Assembly (NCBI GenBank): GCA_913057775.1
Contig: CAJXOG010000001.1
Span: forward strand, 604,031-668,030
Reading direction: 5' to 3'
Length of the DNA: 64,000 nucleotides
Origin: an uncultured Fodinibius sp.
Lineage (GTDB): Bacteria; Bacteroidota; Rhodothermia; Balneolales; Balneolaceae
Below the pieces are notes generated by a model. It did not search any database and was not told where the DNA came from. It worked only from the letters and a program-made list of their open reading frames with translations. Each line of letters begins with the position of its first letter. The first letter of the stretch is position 1. Positions 19,946 through 30,252 of the stretch are shown here, in pieces. The position numbers and the translations under genes were made by a program.

Positions 19946-20374
19946 ATGTATATCCAACCGAATATTGAAAAACGAGTAAAAAAATTTCTTTCGGTCTCTG
20001 AAAAAAATATGGGCGATGCCCTCGGCATTTCATTCACTTCTTTCAAGTCTGATGAAGTAAAAGCCACTATGCCGGTCAGTGAAAATACCATTCAACCCTT
20101 CGGATTTCTCCATGGAGGAGCCTCTGTTGCTCTGGCCGAAACCCTGGCATCCATCGGAGCTTGGCTGAACATCGAAAAAGAGAACAAAACAGCGGTAGGT
20201 GTTGAAATCAATGCGAATCATGTACGGGCCGCAAAAAAAGGAGAAACAGTGTATGGCGTTTCCACCCCTATCCACAAGGGACGCCAAACCCAAGTATGGG
20301 AGACAAAAATATTTAATGAGGATGAAAAACTGGTGTGCGTATCTCGGTGTACGCTAGCGATTATTGATATTTAG
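19946..20374 (+). CDS. Hotdog-fold thioesterase (PaaI/MenI-like)
   Basis: QPFGFLHGGASVALAETLASIGAWLN ... GVEINANHVRAAKKGETVYGVSTPIHKGRQTQVWETKIFNE. Confidence 0.93.
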   Translation: MYIQPNIEKRVKKFLSVSEKNMGDALGISFTSFKSDEVKATMPVSENTIQPFGFLHGGASVALAETLASIGAWLNIEKENKTAVGVEINANHVRAAKKGETVYGVSTPIHKGRQTQVWETKIFNEDEKLVCVSRCTLAIIDI

Positions 20375-20384
20375 ATGTGAAATA

Positions 20385-21101
20385 CTATTCATACAACTGC
20401 TGCAGTAATTTTCGTTTGGTGACGGGAAAAATCGTCTCCCGAAACGGGAAATCCAGATCGGTATTGAACGCAAAGGTAGCAGGGTTGGGTAATTCTTTAT
20501 TTTCATCAATAAGATCCAGTTTGATGGCATTCGGTGATCGGTAGGCTTCCCCCTGCTCCAATCCTTTTAAAAAAGCTGTTTTAAGCGCTCGATACTTATC
20601 CTGCGAACTTTCAAAAACGGTAAGCTCATATTGGTAAAGCAATAATTTCGATTCTTCGTTATCCGGCACAAAAAAGTATCCCTCATCTGTATAATTAGGG
20701 ATAATCCCTACTTCTTCGAGCTTGATTTCATCGTTTACAAATTCATAAATCGTTTTTCCTTCCTCTATTTTCGCTTTAATCAATGGCAGTCCCCACTCAA
20801 TCAGATCTTCCACTTTTGACAGGTCTGATCCAGACACAAAAACCACTTCGTGTTCGATAACCTCATTCACAAAGTCAATCTTTTTGATACGCTTTGGAAA
20901 TTCATCCCTTAGATCCCGCAGTCGATTTAAGATATCATCAAGGGTGGTATAGAGTTCTACCAAATGACTCAGATGCGGATAAATTTTATTCATCTGAAAA
21001 TCATCGGTAATTGATTTAAGTCCCGCCAATATTTTGTACTGCTGGGATTCAAAATCAGATTGAAGGTGTGTAAAAAGATCAATATCGAGTGAATGAGACA
21101 T
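20385..21101 (-). CDS. Conserved-looking hypothetical protein
   Basis: Uninterrupted ORF, start MSHSLDIDLF preferred; no family recognised. Confidence 0.6.
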   Translation of the reverse strand: MSHSLDIDLFTHLQSDFESQQYKILAGLKSITDDFQMNKIYPHLSHLVELYTTLDDILNRLRDLRDEFPKRIKKIDFVNEVIEHEVVFVSGSDLSKVEDLIEWGLPLIKAKIEEGKTIYEFVNDEIKLEEVGIIPNYTDEGYFFVPDNEESKLLLYQYELTVFESSQDKYRALKTAFLKGLEQGEAYRSPNAIKLDLIDENKELPNPATFAFNTDLDFPFRETIFPVTKRKLLQQLYE

Positions 21102-21191
21102 AGTGACCTCCTGCCTTTGTTCCGTTGTGTAGATGATCCTTTTTCCAACTTTAATTAATAACGAAGAGAGGAGCAAGTTTTATTGTGTAAT

Positions 21192-21247
21192 CGGTTGAAT
21201 GTTTGATGTTGCAGGTTTTCCACAACCTTTAACTTTCAACATTCATC
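21192..21247. repeat. Solo imperfect palindrome (hairpin-forming), same sequence style as FHB-1 flank
   Basis: GGTTGAATGTTTGATGTTGCAGGTT - ttccac - AACCTTTAACTTTCAACATTCATCC; arms match 19/25 by eye. Confidence 0.8.
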
Positions 21248-21249
21248 CT

Positions 21250-22902
21250 CTAACTTTTGAACTGCACATCTTTCCATTGTTCAAAATGGTGTATCACTTT
21301 TCGTCGCTGATACTTGCCCGTTGAGGTGACTGGAATTTGATCCCCAAAAACAACAACCTTCGGTGACTTTGAAAATGGCAGATGCTCTCGGCAATAATCT
21401 AAAATAGCTTCCTCATCTTCCTCTGCCCCTTCTTTAAGCTCTACATAAGCGCCCACTTCCTCACCGTACCAGTCATTTTCAAAACCCACAGCAATACCCG
21501 CCTTCACACCCGGAGCCTTATTAATCACTTCGTCAATTTCGAGGGGTGCCAGGTTTACGCCACCACGGATAATCAACTCTTTTAACCGACCGGTAATAAA
21601 AAAGTAGGGACGTCCTTTCTCGTCATTTACATAAAATCCCTCATCTCCACTGCGAAACCAGCCATTTTTAAAGGTTTCTTCATTAGCCTCTCGGTTATTA
21701 TAGTATTCAATCATAACATTTACACCGCGAATCACAATTTCGCCACGCTCCTCTTCCTCCAGTTCTTTTCCGTCTTCGTCGTGGATAGCCATATCATTGG
21801 CTGGAATAGGCACACCAATACTCGGATATCCATAATCAGAAATCCATTTCTTGTGCTCCTCTTCGTCTAGATCAATGGGAAGAAAGCAGGAATAGCAGGT
21901 GGTCTCGGAAAGTCCGTAGCCGTGAATTATGGGGATATCGAAGCGACTTTCAAATGTTTCAGCCACTTTTATGGTCAACGGTCCCGCACCGCAAATTACG
22001 TGCTTTAAGGTTGAGGTATCGGGCATCTCTTTATCTGAATAATAATTATTGAGATACTGTAACAATGTAGGCACAACACTGACAATTTGAACGCCCTCTT
22101 CTTTGATGATGGAGAAAAACCGGCTTGTCCTAAATTTTTGGTTGAGTACTGCAGATCCCCCGGCAAAAAATGGGGTCATCAATGTGACTATAGTACCATT
22201 TACATGATGGATCGGTAGCACGCACATCATGCGTGTTTCGTCATCGATATTGTGCCAATCAGCAATGCTACGGGCATCCTCAAGCAAATTACGCTGACTC
22301 AGCACCACTCCTTTGGGCGGCCCGGTAGTTCCGGAAGTAAAAACAATCAGGGCTTCGGAATCTGAAAGAGTATCGTCGGGAAGCTCAAGATCTCCCTTCT
22401 CCCTGGTAAAATTTTCGATCTCTCCCTCACAAACAATCCACTCTACGTTTTTTAAATATTTATGTGATTCCAGAATCCCCCGAAATCGCTCCCGGTATTC
22501 GGTTCGCACAAATGCCAGTTCTACCTCTCCATTTTCAAGGATATAGGCAATGCGCTCATCACCTTCTCCCAAATTGATGGGCACAACCACCAATCCCAGC
22601 AGCCAGGCAGCAAAATACTGCACAACGGTGTGCCAGTGATTATGCGAGATCGTAGCAATACGATCGCCGTGGCTAAGTCCGTGATTCTGCATAAAGCGTG
22701 CACATTTAATTACAAGCTGATAAAATTCAGCGTAACTAACCTCGGTCCTGTTATCATTTTCATCAATATAGGTCAGATAGTTGCCCTCATTATCCGAGCG
22801 TAGCTCTAATAATCCCGGAATATCCTTAACCGGCAAAGGAGATAACTCGTTAGAGGTATCACGCGCGTGATCAATTTTTTGCTGAAGTTCTTGAAAATCC
22901 AT
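21250..22902 (-). CDS. Class I adenylate-forming enzyme / acyl-CoA ligase
   Basis: LIVFTSGTTGPPKGVVLSQRNL, HGYGLSETTCYSCFLP, WFRSGDEGFYV, ITGRLKELIIRGGVNLAPLEIDEVI. Confidence 0.94.
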   Translation of the reverse strand: MDFQELQQKIDHARDTSNELSPLPVKDIPGLLELRSDNEGNYLTYIDENDNRTEVSYAEFYQLVIKCARFMQNHGLSHGDRIATISHNHWHTVVQYFAAWLLGLVVVPINLGEGDERIAYILENGEVELAFVRTEYRERFRGILESHKYLKNVEWIVCEGEIENFTREKGDLELPDDTLSDSEALIVFTSGTTGPPKGVVLSQRNLLEDARSIADWHNIDDETRMMCVLPIHHVNGTIVTLMTPFFAGGSAVLNQKFRTSRFFSIIKEEGVQIVSVVPTLLQYLNNYYSDKEMPDTSTLKHVICGAGPLTIKVAETFESRFDIPIIHGYGLSETTCYSCFLPIDLDEEEHKKWISDYGYPSIGVPIPANDMAIHDEDGKELEEEERGEIVIRGVNVMIEYYNNREANEETFKNGWFRSGDEGFYVNDEKGRPYFFITGRLKELIIRGGVNLAPLEIDEVINKAPGVKAGIAVGFENDWYGEEVGAYVELKEGAEEDEEAILDYCREHLPFSKSPKVVVFGDQIPVTSTGKYQRRKVIHHFEQWKDVQFKS

Positions 22903-23025
22903 AAAGCACTAATTTATTCCCCATTGATCTGTGCTCAATTTTAGGTTTTGAAGGGCGGAAAGGCAAATAACTTCCATATTTTGAACGGACTGTAGAGGAT
23001 AGTATGTTTTTTATGATACAAATAA

Positions 23026-23844
23026 ATGAATACTACTTTTATGAAAACACTGAATAGCCTTCTCATTTTATTGATTGCAGCTGCAGGGATATGGTTTACA
23101 TTCGAAGATCCTATCCCTCTGTCGGTCGATAATTTATCATCACCTCCATCGGTGGATACTGTTTATGCTGATACCCTGGAGTGGGAGAGACCTCGCTTTG
23201 ATCAGCGCCAAAATGAACGACATGAGATGGTCGAGCAAGGGATTAAAGCCCGAGGCATTACTGATAAAAAAGTGCTGGATGCCATGCGCAATGTCCCACG
23301 GCACTTCTTTGTGCCCAAAAACTATCAGGAGCATGCCTACGAAAATCGTCCTCTTCCAATTGGTCATAACCAGACGATTTCACAACCCTTAATCGTAGCC
23401 TATATGACAGACCTGCTGGATCTTGAAGCCGGTGAAAAAGTGCTGGAAATCGGTACAGGCAGCGGCTACCAGGCGGCCGTTTTATCTGAACTTACCCCGC
23501 ATATTTATACGATAGAAATTATAAAACCACTGGCTGATCAGGCAATCAAGCGATTTGAAATACTCGGCTATGATACCATCACTACAAAAGTTGGCGATGG
23601 GTACAAAGGATGGCCGGAGCACGCTCCATTCGATAAGATAATCTTAACGGCAGCTCCCGAGCAAATCCCTCAACCCTTAATTAATCAGCTAGCTCCCGAA
23701 GGGATCTTGGTAGCTCCTGTCGGCAGTATTGACGACAACCAGGTGTTAACAAAAATCACAAAAACAAAAGACGGCGAAATTAAAAGAGAACAAAAGATGC
23801 CGGTACGATTTGTTCCTATGACTGGTGAAAGTCAAAAACAGTAA
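23026..23844 (+). CDS. pcm: Protein-L-isoaspartate O-methyltransferase with N-terminal hydrophobic segment
   Basis: VPRHFFVPKNYQEHAYENRPLPIGHNQTISQPLIVAYMTDLLDLEAGEKVLEIGTGSGYQAAVLSEL; N-term MKTLNSLLILLIAAAGIWFTF is signal/anchor-like. Confidence 0.93.
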   Translation: MNTTFMKTLNSLLILLIAAAGIWFTFEDPIPLSVDNLSSPPSVDTVYADTLEWERPRFDQRQNERHEMVEQGIKARGITDKKVLDAMRNVPRHFFVPKNYQEHAYENRPLPIGHNQTISQPLIVAYMTDLLDLEAGEKVLEIGTGSGYQAAVLSELTPHIYTIEIIKPLADQAIKRFEILGYDTITTKVGDGYKGWPEHAPFDKIILTAAPEQIPQPLINQLAPEGILVAPVGSIDDNQVLTKITKTKDGEIKREQKMPVRFVPMTGESQKQ

Positions 23845-23890
23845 ATAAATTATAACCTTTACTGTCTATAATATCCCAGTACTTTTCTTT

Positions 23891-25576
23891 CTACAAAATT
23901 CGCGGAGAAGTAAGCTTGATATCCGCATATTTCCAGGCTTCATCAAATTGAGTTTTTATTTGTTGGGCCTCATTTTCTCTGCCCTGTGCAATAAGACTTT
24001 GATGCAAACCAAAGAGCGCCCATCCATTTTTGGGAAACTCTTTAAGATCATCACGAAAGACTTGCTCAGCTTCTATGGGTTTTTCTGCATCCAACAAAAC
24101 GGTACCAAGATTATGACGCACAGGAAAGAACCAATCTGGCGGCTCGTTATAGAGCAATTCATCCTCAATTGCGATCGCCTCTTCCAATAATGCCACAGCT
24201 TGATCGTATGCATTATTTTTGGCAGCAATTTCTCCCTCTAACACACGCGTAGCTATCTGCATAAGATCATAAGCGTGATTCATAATGATAACCGTTTTCA
24301 ACGAATCATTAGCAGCAATAGTTTTTAGATCATCCAGATGCTGCCTTGCGCTATCAACCTGATCGGTGGCCACAGAAGCCATTCCTTGGGCATAATGCCA
24401 AACACCTCGAGGATACAACAAGTCTTCATCGGGTTTTGGAGTGGACAGAATTTCATCCCATTCCCCAAACCGTACATTTCCATACATTGGGATAGTCCAA
24501 AAATGTTGCAAAAGCCCCATTCCCGGTTGACGCATCATATTAGTGTCAACATGCTCAAAAGTACTTTTGGCAGCCTCTAAACTACGTTTTTTACGTCCTT
24601 CCAAAGTAGCCGTTGCCCACAAAAAGTGATGGTTGTGCGGCATATATCCCAGTGGATACATCCCCTGCTGGTGGCATTGCGATACATATTCATTATCGGA
24701 TTCGATCGCCCGCTCATTAGCCTCCGATCCTTCGTGATACATCCCTACGCGAATATAGGTATGTGCCGGCATATGGACGAGGTGTCCCGCACCAGGCACG
24801 GCATTGCCCAAACGCTTAGCGCTTTCCAGGGCTTTTTCGGGATTGGGAGAAGCTTCGGAAGCATGAATGTACAAGTGGTTAGCCATCGGATGATCCGGAT
24901 TTTTTTCTATTATGCGCTCCAGTAGTGCCATAATTTTGGGTGTCCACGGTTTCGCTTCTCCTTCTTTATTCCAAAAATCCCATGGATGAAGGTCCATTAA
25001 GGACTCGGCATATAATACCTGTGCCTCCAAATCTTCGGGATGCTTTTCGACCACTTTCCCCATCGCTTGGGCATAGGCACTATCAAGCTGAGTACGATCT
25101 TCGGGTGGGTTTTCAGCATATCGCTTAGCTAGAGCATTAATATAATCCTGCTCGCGCTGAGTCCCATTGGACTTTAATTCCTGTGCTTTCTGCATAGCTT
25201 CCCATGCTACTGGGATTGCATCAGGCAGCATAGGCAAATTCAAATTTGGTCCCTGTACCAGCGCAATGCCCCACCACGCCATCGGGTGATCTGGCTGAAG
25301 CTCGGCAACCTGTCGAAAAGAACGCTCAGCTTCTTTATGGTTAAAACCATATGTCAACATAATACCTTGATTAAAATATTTAGCTGCAAGTGTATCATCT
25401 AACGAAACATCGAAACGATGCTCTCCCATCCCCTCAAATAAAGGTGCTGACTGGTTGGTGAATAAATTCCGTTCATCCGGCTTCTCGATGCAACTGACCA
25501 TTAGAAAAAGGCTACTGACTATCATCCCTATAAGAAAAACATCAGGTACAAATGAACACTGGTTTCTTTTATGCAT
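23891..25576 (-). CDS. TPR-repeat (lipo)protein
   Basis: N-terminal hydrophobic segment ending in SCIEKP (lipobox-like), YFNQGIMLTYGFNHKEAERSFRQVAELQPDHPMAWWGIALVQGPNLN, HMPAHTYIRVGMYHEG. Confidence 0.85.
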   Translation of the reverse strand: MHKRNQCSFVPDVFLIGMIVSSLFLMVSCIEKPDERNLFTNQSAPLFEGMGEHRFDVSLDDTLAAKYFNQGIMLTYGFNHKEAERSFRQVAELQPDHPMAWWGIALVQGPNLNLPMLPDAIPVAWEAMQKAQELKSNGTQREQDYINALAKRYAENPPEDRTQLDSAYAQAMGKVVEKHPEDLEAQVLYAESLMDLHPWDFWNKEGEAKPWTPKIMALLERIIEKNPDHPMANHLYIHASEASPNPEKALESAKRLGNAVPGAGHLVHMPAHTYIRVGMYHEGSEANERAIESDNEYVSQCHQQGMYPLGYMPHNHHFLWATATLEGRKKRSLEAAKSTFEHVDTNMMRQPGMGLLQHFWTIPMYGNVRFGEWDEILSTPKPDEDLLYPRGVWHYAQGMASVATDQVDSARQHLDDLKTIAANDSLKTVIIMNHAYDLMQIATRVLEGEIAAKNNAYDQAVALLEEAIAIEDELLYNEPPDWFFPVRHNLGTVLLDAEKPIEAEQVFRDDLKEFPKNGWALFGLHQSLIAQGRENEAQQIKTQFDEAWKYADIKLTSPRIL

Positions 25577-25839
25577 AACTCCCTCAGAATTAAAATATTA
25601 ATTGAATAATTCTTTATACCTCTCAACATAAATTTTGATCCCTCTTTTATTCATTAAGAAAGTGGGTCAGATCTTGCCCCTTATTTGTTTCTGTAAATCA
25701 GTATTTAACTACTCAACTCTAACTCAATAAAAGTAGGGCTCAATAATCAATTAATACTCACATACCAAGGATTTGATACTGAAAGTACTCTCAAATGTAT
25801 ATCACCCTCTTAGAAATGCGATTCTATATTGCTTGATCG

Positions 25840-27429
25840 TTACTTGGCAGGCTCCCAGGAATTGAAATAGGAAGGTGAGTCCTTTTTGTCAAAAGTAAAC
25901 TCTAAGTTTATAACTTCTTCCGGCTCCTGATTTTCAATACGATCTATCTCAGTGTTAAGCTGTTTTGTGAGTTTTCTAATCAACGTACCGTCCAATGAAT
26001 CAGCAACTGCAATCTCGAATGGTTCAGAAATTCCATGAAATTGTGTCCGAACCATTTTATCGGTTCCTTCAACATTAATTGAAATTTCAGTATCACTATT
26101 GGCATGACTGTATTCGTGTCTACAGATAAGAGTCAACAACTCATTAAGCAATAATCCGAAGGTTACAGCCTGGCTAATAGTCAGTTTAAAAGAAGTGCAA
26201 GTCAGTTTAAACCGAGTTCCATCAATTTCTCCAAAATTTGCTTGCACTTGATTTACAATACTCTCAACATAAACATCCATTTTAACATCGGCAGCGTCTT
26301 CGTGTTGATACGTCTGTTCATGTACTTTGCCCATAGAATAAATACGGGAATGACTTTTTCGCAGCTCCTTTTGTACAATCTGGTTTTCTGAATTTTGGAG
26401 CTGAAGCTCAATAAGTCCAGAAACTAACTGCATATTGTTTTTGACCCGGTGATGGATTTCGGCTATGAGTGCTCTCTTTATCCGTACCTGATCTTTTAAT
26501 GTTTTATTCCAACCTTCTACTAACCGAATACCCCCCAATCCAGCGGCAAGTAGAATCACTATGGAAATCCAAGCTGTTAACTCAAAGGTTTGTGAAGCAC
26601 TTAGTATCTCATTGGCAAAACTTGAAGAGGTATTTCTTAGTGCTTCTTCTATTCTCAGGGTTCCTAACTGCTCGGCCGAAAGTATAAAAATCACCAGCAC
26701 AGTCACTACAGATATAATGGCACTATATACCCACCCCAGTGAAATTTCGGGTCGTTCAGGGACATCAAAATATTTATCCTTAACATTTTCTATTTTGTCT
26801 CCGACTAAAAAAAGAATGGGAGCATTAATAAATACGAGCTGTAGAAATGTGCCGGTCCACCAACTTTGCCAGGCAATAAGTGTTTCTTCAATTGTCAAGC
26901 CCTGAACATGGCTCCAAATTAAAGAACCCAATGAAGAAGCCATCGATGCCACTAGTGCTACACCTACAAAAAATGCTAAATGGGTAACACTGTCTAATGT
27001 ATAATGAAAATGAGTGCTATAATATACCACCGCAAAAATTGCCATTCCTAAAACCACCGCTATCCCAAAAAGTATAGACCATTGGGTAGGCATATTAAAA
27101 GCCAGAGCTACCATAAAAGTTGAGAGATATGCAGGAATAAATCCCCATTCGAATCCCAACCAAAACAGTAATAAATTTGATATTAAAAGCGGTGGATAAA
27201 ACAACAAAAACAGCGAAATTGCCTGACTCGTACTAGCTAATGTATCCCAGTCTGAAGGTATCCAGTAAATTACGGAGAGAAAACTGAGAACAAATAACAC
27301 AAGCCATAAACCTAGTAACAAACCTACCTTTTTACTAAACAACCCATATTCTTCCAGTAAATATCCCAATGGAAGTGGACGCCAATACCCTCTATCCTGT
27401 TCGCTTGTACTCCCTCTTTCTCCAATCAT
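25840..27429 (-). CDS. Membrane sensor histidine kinase, HisKA_2/HWE-like (multi-TM N-terminus, possibly MASE1)
   Basis: ALIAEIHHRVKNNMQLVSGLIELQLQNSENQIVQKELRKSHSRIYSMGKVHEQTYQ; many N-terminal TM segments. Confidence 0.85.
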   Translation of the reverse strand: MIGERGSTSEQDRGYWRPLPLGYLLEEYGLFSKKVGLLLGLWLVLFVLSFLSVIYWIPSDWDTLASTSQAISLFLLFYPPLLISNLLLFWLGFEWGFIPAYLSTFMVALAFNMPTQWSILFGIAVVLGMAIFAVVYYSTHFHYTLDSVTHLAFFVGVALVASMASSLGSLIWSHVQGLTIEETLIAWQSWWTGTFLQLVFINAPILFLVGDKIENVKDKYFDVPERPEISLGWVYSAIISVVTVLVIFILSAEQLGTLRIEEALRNTSSSFANEILSASQTFELTAWISIVILLAAGLGGIRLVEGWNKTLKDQVRIKRALIAEIHHRVKNNMQLVSGLIELQLQNSENQIVQKELRKSHSRIYSMGKVHEQTYQHEDAADVKMDVYVESIVNQVQANFGEIDGTRFKLTCTSFKLTISQAVTFGLLLNELLTLICRHEYSHANSDTEISINVEGTDKMVRTQFHGISEPFEIAVADSLDGTLIRKLTKQLNTEIDRIENQEPEEVINLEFTFDKKDSPSYFNSWEPAK

Positions 27430-27683
27430 CTAAATAATTCTTTAATACTTAATTAATTTAAAACAGTTTGGCTATCCATTCAAAAGGTGTTTATCAGGTA
27501 TTGGATTATCAATCTTAATTTGATTCTACCATAAGTTTTGATTAACACAAAAAAATAGATCTTCGATTAAAAAAACTTAATATCCAACAAATAAGTTGAA
27601 ACTTTTGAGCGTTAAAAAATATCGTTAGCTTATTTTGTACAATATTTTTATCAACTTTCCTATTTCCTTTAATTCAAGAAATC

Positions 27684-28499
27684 ATGAAATTTACGCGTTT
27701 ATCGATCTTTATTTTTTGCCTCTTATTTCCTTTTCTGGGCTTTGCTCAAGAATCTTCGAACGTCAAAGATGGCAACGATATTGATCGGATTTGGGAGTTA
27801 GTACCAGTCAAACAAACGTTAACTGAGCTTCCAAAAGATCTAAAGAACCAATTCTCACAGAATCCGTTTGGTATATCCGCTTCAAAAAATGAGCAGCTTA
27901 TAGAACTTTTCAGCGAAGCCTACCACGCTGATTCCCTCTTCAAAATTGCTCGAAAACACTTTAAAGAAAACTTTGACTCCAGTTATACCGATTCGGTTCT
28001 GACCATTCTCAAATCTGATAAGATAAAACCTATTCTAAATTCTGAGGCTAATTTTTATACCGTACAGGGAATCCGCAAACAGATTGTCACAAAATATGAG
28101 CTTGAACAGGATGAACCATCTCAAGAACGAATTTCGATTATAAAAGACCTCATTGAACACAGCTCGGCAAAAGAATCTGCAATAGAATCTCAAACTATTC
28201 TATTCCGCTCATTAGTTAATGGTACCGATGCAATTAGTAGTAAGATTAACTTAAGTGAAGCACAGACTAACAGTATTATCAATAACTTTACCAACCGCCT
28301 GCAGATACAGCTAGAAGATGAGTTGGTCAACAACTATTTGGTTATGTACCATGGAGTGGAAGATGACCGACTCACACAATATGCGGATTTTTATACTATA
28401 GAAGCGGGGACTGAATTTCAGAAATCCATGATTGAATCTATTCATACAGCTTTTCAAGAAGCTTCCGACCGACTTATTTCTAACGTTGAATCGTTATAA
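27684..28499 (+). CDS. Secreted hypothetical protein (DUF2059-like architecture suspected)
   Basis: N-terminal signal peptide MKFTRLSIFIFCLLFPFLGFAQE; rest helical, no certain family. Confidence 0.6.
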   Translation: MKFTRLSIFIFCLLFPFLGFAQESSNVKDGNDIDRIWELVPVKQTLTELPKDLKNQFSQNPFGISASKNEQLIELFSEAYHADSLFKIARKHFKENFDSSYTDSVLTILKSDKIKPILNSEANFYTVQGIRKQIVTKYELEQDEPSQERISIIKDLIEHSSAKESAIESQTILFRSLVNGTDAISSKINLSEAQTNSIINNFTNRLQIQLEDELVNNYLVMYHGVEDDRLTQYADFYTIEAGTEFQKSMIESIHTAFQEASDRLISNVESL

Positions 28500-28544
28500 A
28501 TCAACACCACACTTAGTTATAATCATTTTATAATCACTACCTAT

Positions 28545-30239
28545 ATGAAGAAGCAATTTTTAATAATACTGGTTATTGCTGTATCGTTTTATAGCTGTAC
28601 TACAACTCAGCAAACAGTTTCTGATAATCAAGTAACTGATAAATATGAGCAGGAAGCAGCCCCAAGCTCTGTAAATTTTGAAACTATGCTGGAACCGCCT
28701 GAGGGGTGGCACCATTGGGATGAGGAAATCACTCGATTCCGTGGAATCAGCAGTGACAGGGCTTATCACGAACTATTGACTGATAAATCCCCACACAAAA
28801 AGATTATTGTTGCCGTTATAGATGGCGGCGTAGATACCGATCATGAGGATCTCAATGATGTAATTTGGACGAATAAAGATGAAGTTCCGGGTAATGGCAA
28901 AGACGATGATAACAATGGCTATGTTGATGATGTGCATGGATGGAATTTCATTGGCGGTGCTGACGGAGAGAATGTCAATCACGATACCTTTGAACTTACC
29001 CGCCTTTATCGAAAGCTGAAGGAGAAGTACGGGCAGAAGATGAAATCAGCTTCTTTCACGGATAAAGAACGAGAAGAATACCTCTATTACCGGGAAATTA
29101 AATCAGATTATGAAGATAAAATTCAAGAGCTAAGTCAGCAGTACAAAAATATTCAGAGCATAGAACAGAGCAAGGCACAAGCTGAAAATATTTTAAATGA
29201 ACATTTTGCCGACTCGTCTTATACCTACAAAGACCTCCAAAACCTACAGCCTAGCAGTCAGGATCTTAACTTTGCTAAAAATGTGATGCTGTACGTGATG
29301 GAAAATGACATCGACTCTACCCTTATTGCCGATCAGAAAAAACAGATCTATGAGTTCGCAAAATACGGCTATAATCCTGATTTTAATCCTCGCGATATTG
29401 TGGGCGATGATTACGAGGATAAATCAGAGCGATACTACGGTAATAACGATGTGGCGGGTCCTGACCCTTCCCACGGAACACACGTGGCTGGAATTATCGG
29501 AGCAGAACGCAATAATGGAATCGGAGTAAACGGCGTTGCTTCAAACGTACGAATTATGGCCATTCGCGCCGTCCCCAATGGTGATGAACGAGACAAAGAT
29601 GTGGCCAATGCCATCCGTTATGCCGTTGATAACGGGGCAAATATCATCAATATGAGCTTTGGAAAAAGCTACTCTCCCTATAAAGAAATCGTTGACAAGG
29701 CCGTAGCACACGCCAACAAAAACAATGTGCTGATGGTACACGGAGCGGGCAATAGTGCTCAAAATACTGATACAACTGCAAATTATCCCACTGATAAATA
29801 TAGTAGCGTCATAAGTGATTCCACTGCTACTCTTTGGCTGAGTGTGGGAGCAACAAGCTGGAAACCCAATCAAGAATTTGTGGCGAACTTCAGCAATTAT
29901 GGCGACCAAACGGTAGACCTTTTTGCACCCGGCGTAGATATTTATTCTACAATGCCCGAAAACAAATACAAGTTTCAGGAGGGAACCAGTATGGCATCAC
30001 CGGTTGTGGCAGGTACTGCAGCATTAATTATGGCTTATTATCCAGAATTAACTGCCAATCAGGTTCGGCGAATTATTCTCGAAAACACTACCCAATACCC
30101 TAATCAGCAAGTAATTGTACCAAGCGAAGGAAATCCCCAAGAGGCCACCCAGGTTCCCTTTCCAGAGCTATCTGTTTCGGATGGAGTAGTCAATGTTTAT
30201 AAAACGCTGCAGGCGGCGGAGCAAATGAGTAAGAAATAA
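28545..30239 (+). CDS. S8 subtilisin-family serine peptidase (lipoprotein)
   Basis: VIDGGVDTDHEDL (Asp), DPSHGTHVAGIIGA (His), FQEGTSMASPVVAGTAALIMAYYPEL (Ser); lipobox-like SFYSC. Confidence 0.95.
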   Translation: MKKQFLIILVIAVSFYSCTTTQQTVSDNQVTDKYEQEAAPSSVNFETMLEPPEGWHHWDEEITRFRGISSDRAYHELLTDKSPHKKIIVAVIDGGVDTDHEDLNDVIWTNKDEVPGNGKDDDNNGYVDDVHGWNFIGGADGENVNHDTFELTRLYRKLKEKYGQKMKSASFTDKEREEYLYYREIKSDYEDKIQELSQQYKNIQSIEQSKAQAENILNEHFADSSYTYKDLQNLQPSSQDLNFAKNVMLYVMENDIDSTLIADQKKQIYEFAKYGYNPDFNPRDIVGDDYEDKSERYYGNNDVAGPDPSHGTHVAGIIGAERNNGIGVNGVASNVRIMAIRAVPNGDERDKDVANAIRYAVDNGANIINMSFGKSYSPYKEIVDKAVAHANKNNVLMVHGAGNSAQNTDTTANYPTDKYSSVISDSTATLWLSVGATSWKPNQEFVANFSNYGDQTVDLFAPGVDIYSTMPENKYKFQEGTSMASPVVAGTAALIMAYYPELTANQVRRIILENTTQYPNQQVIVPSEGNPQEATQVPFPELSVSDGVVNVYKTLQAAEQMSKK

Positions 30240-30252
30240 TTAATAAGAGAAA

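Noticed and set aside
25690-25790. ACTACTCAACTCTAACTCAATAAAAGTAGGGCTCAATAATCAATTAATACTCAC as another ACTCA-family element
   Set aside because: Word similarity only; I could not find a convincing inverted arm.
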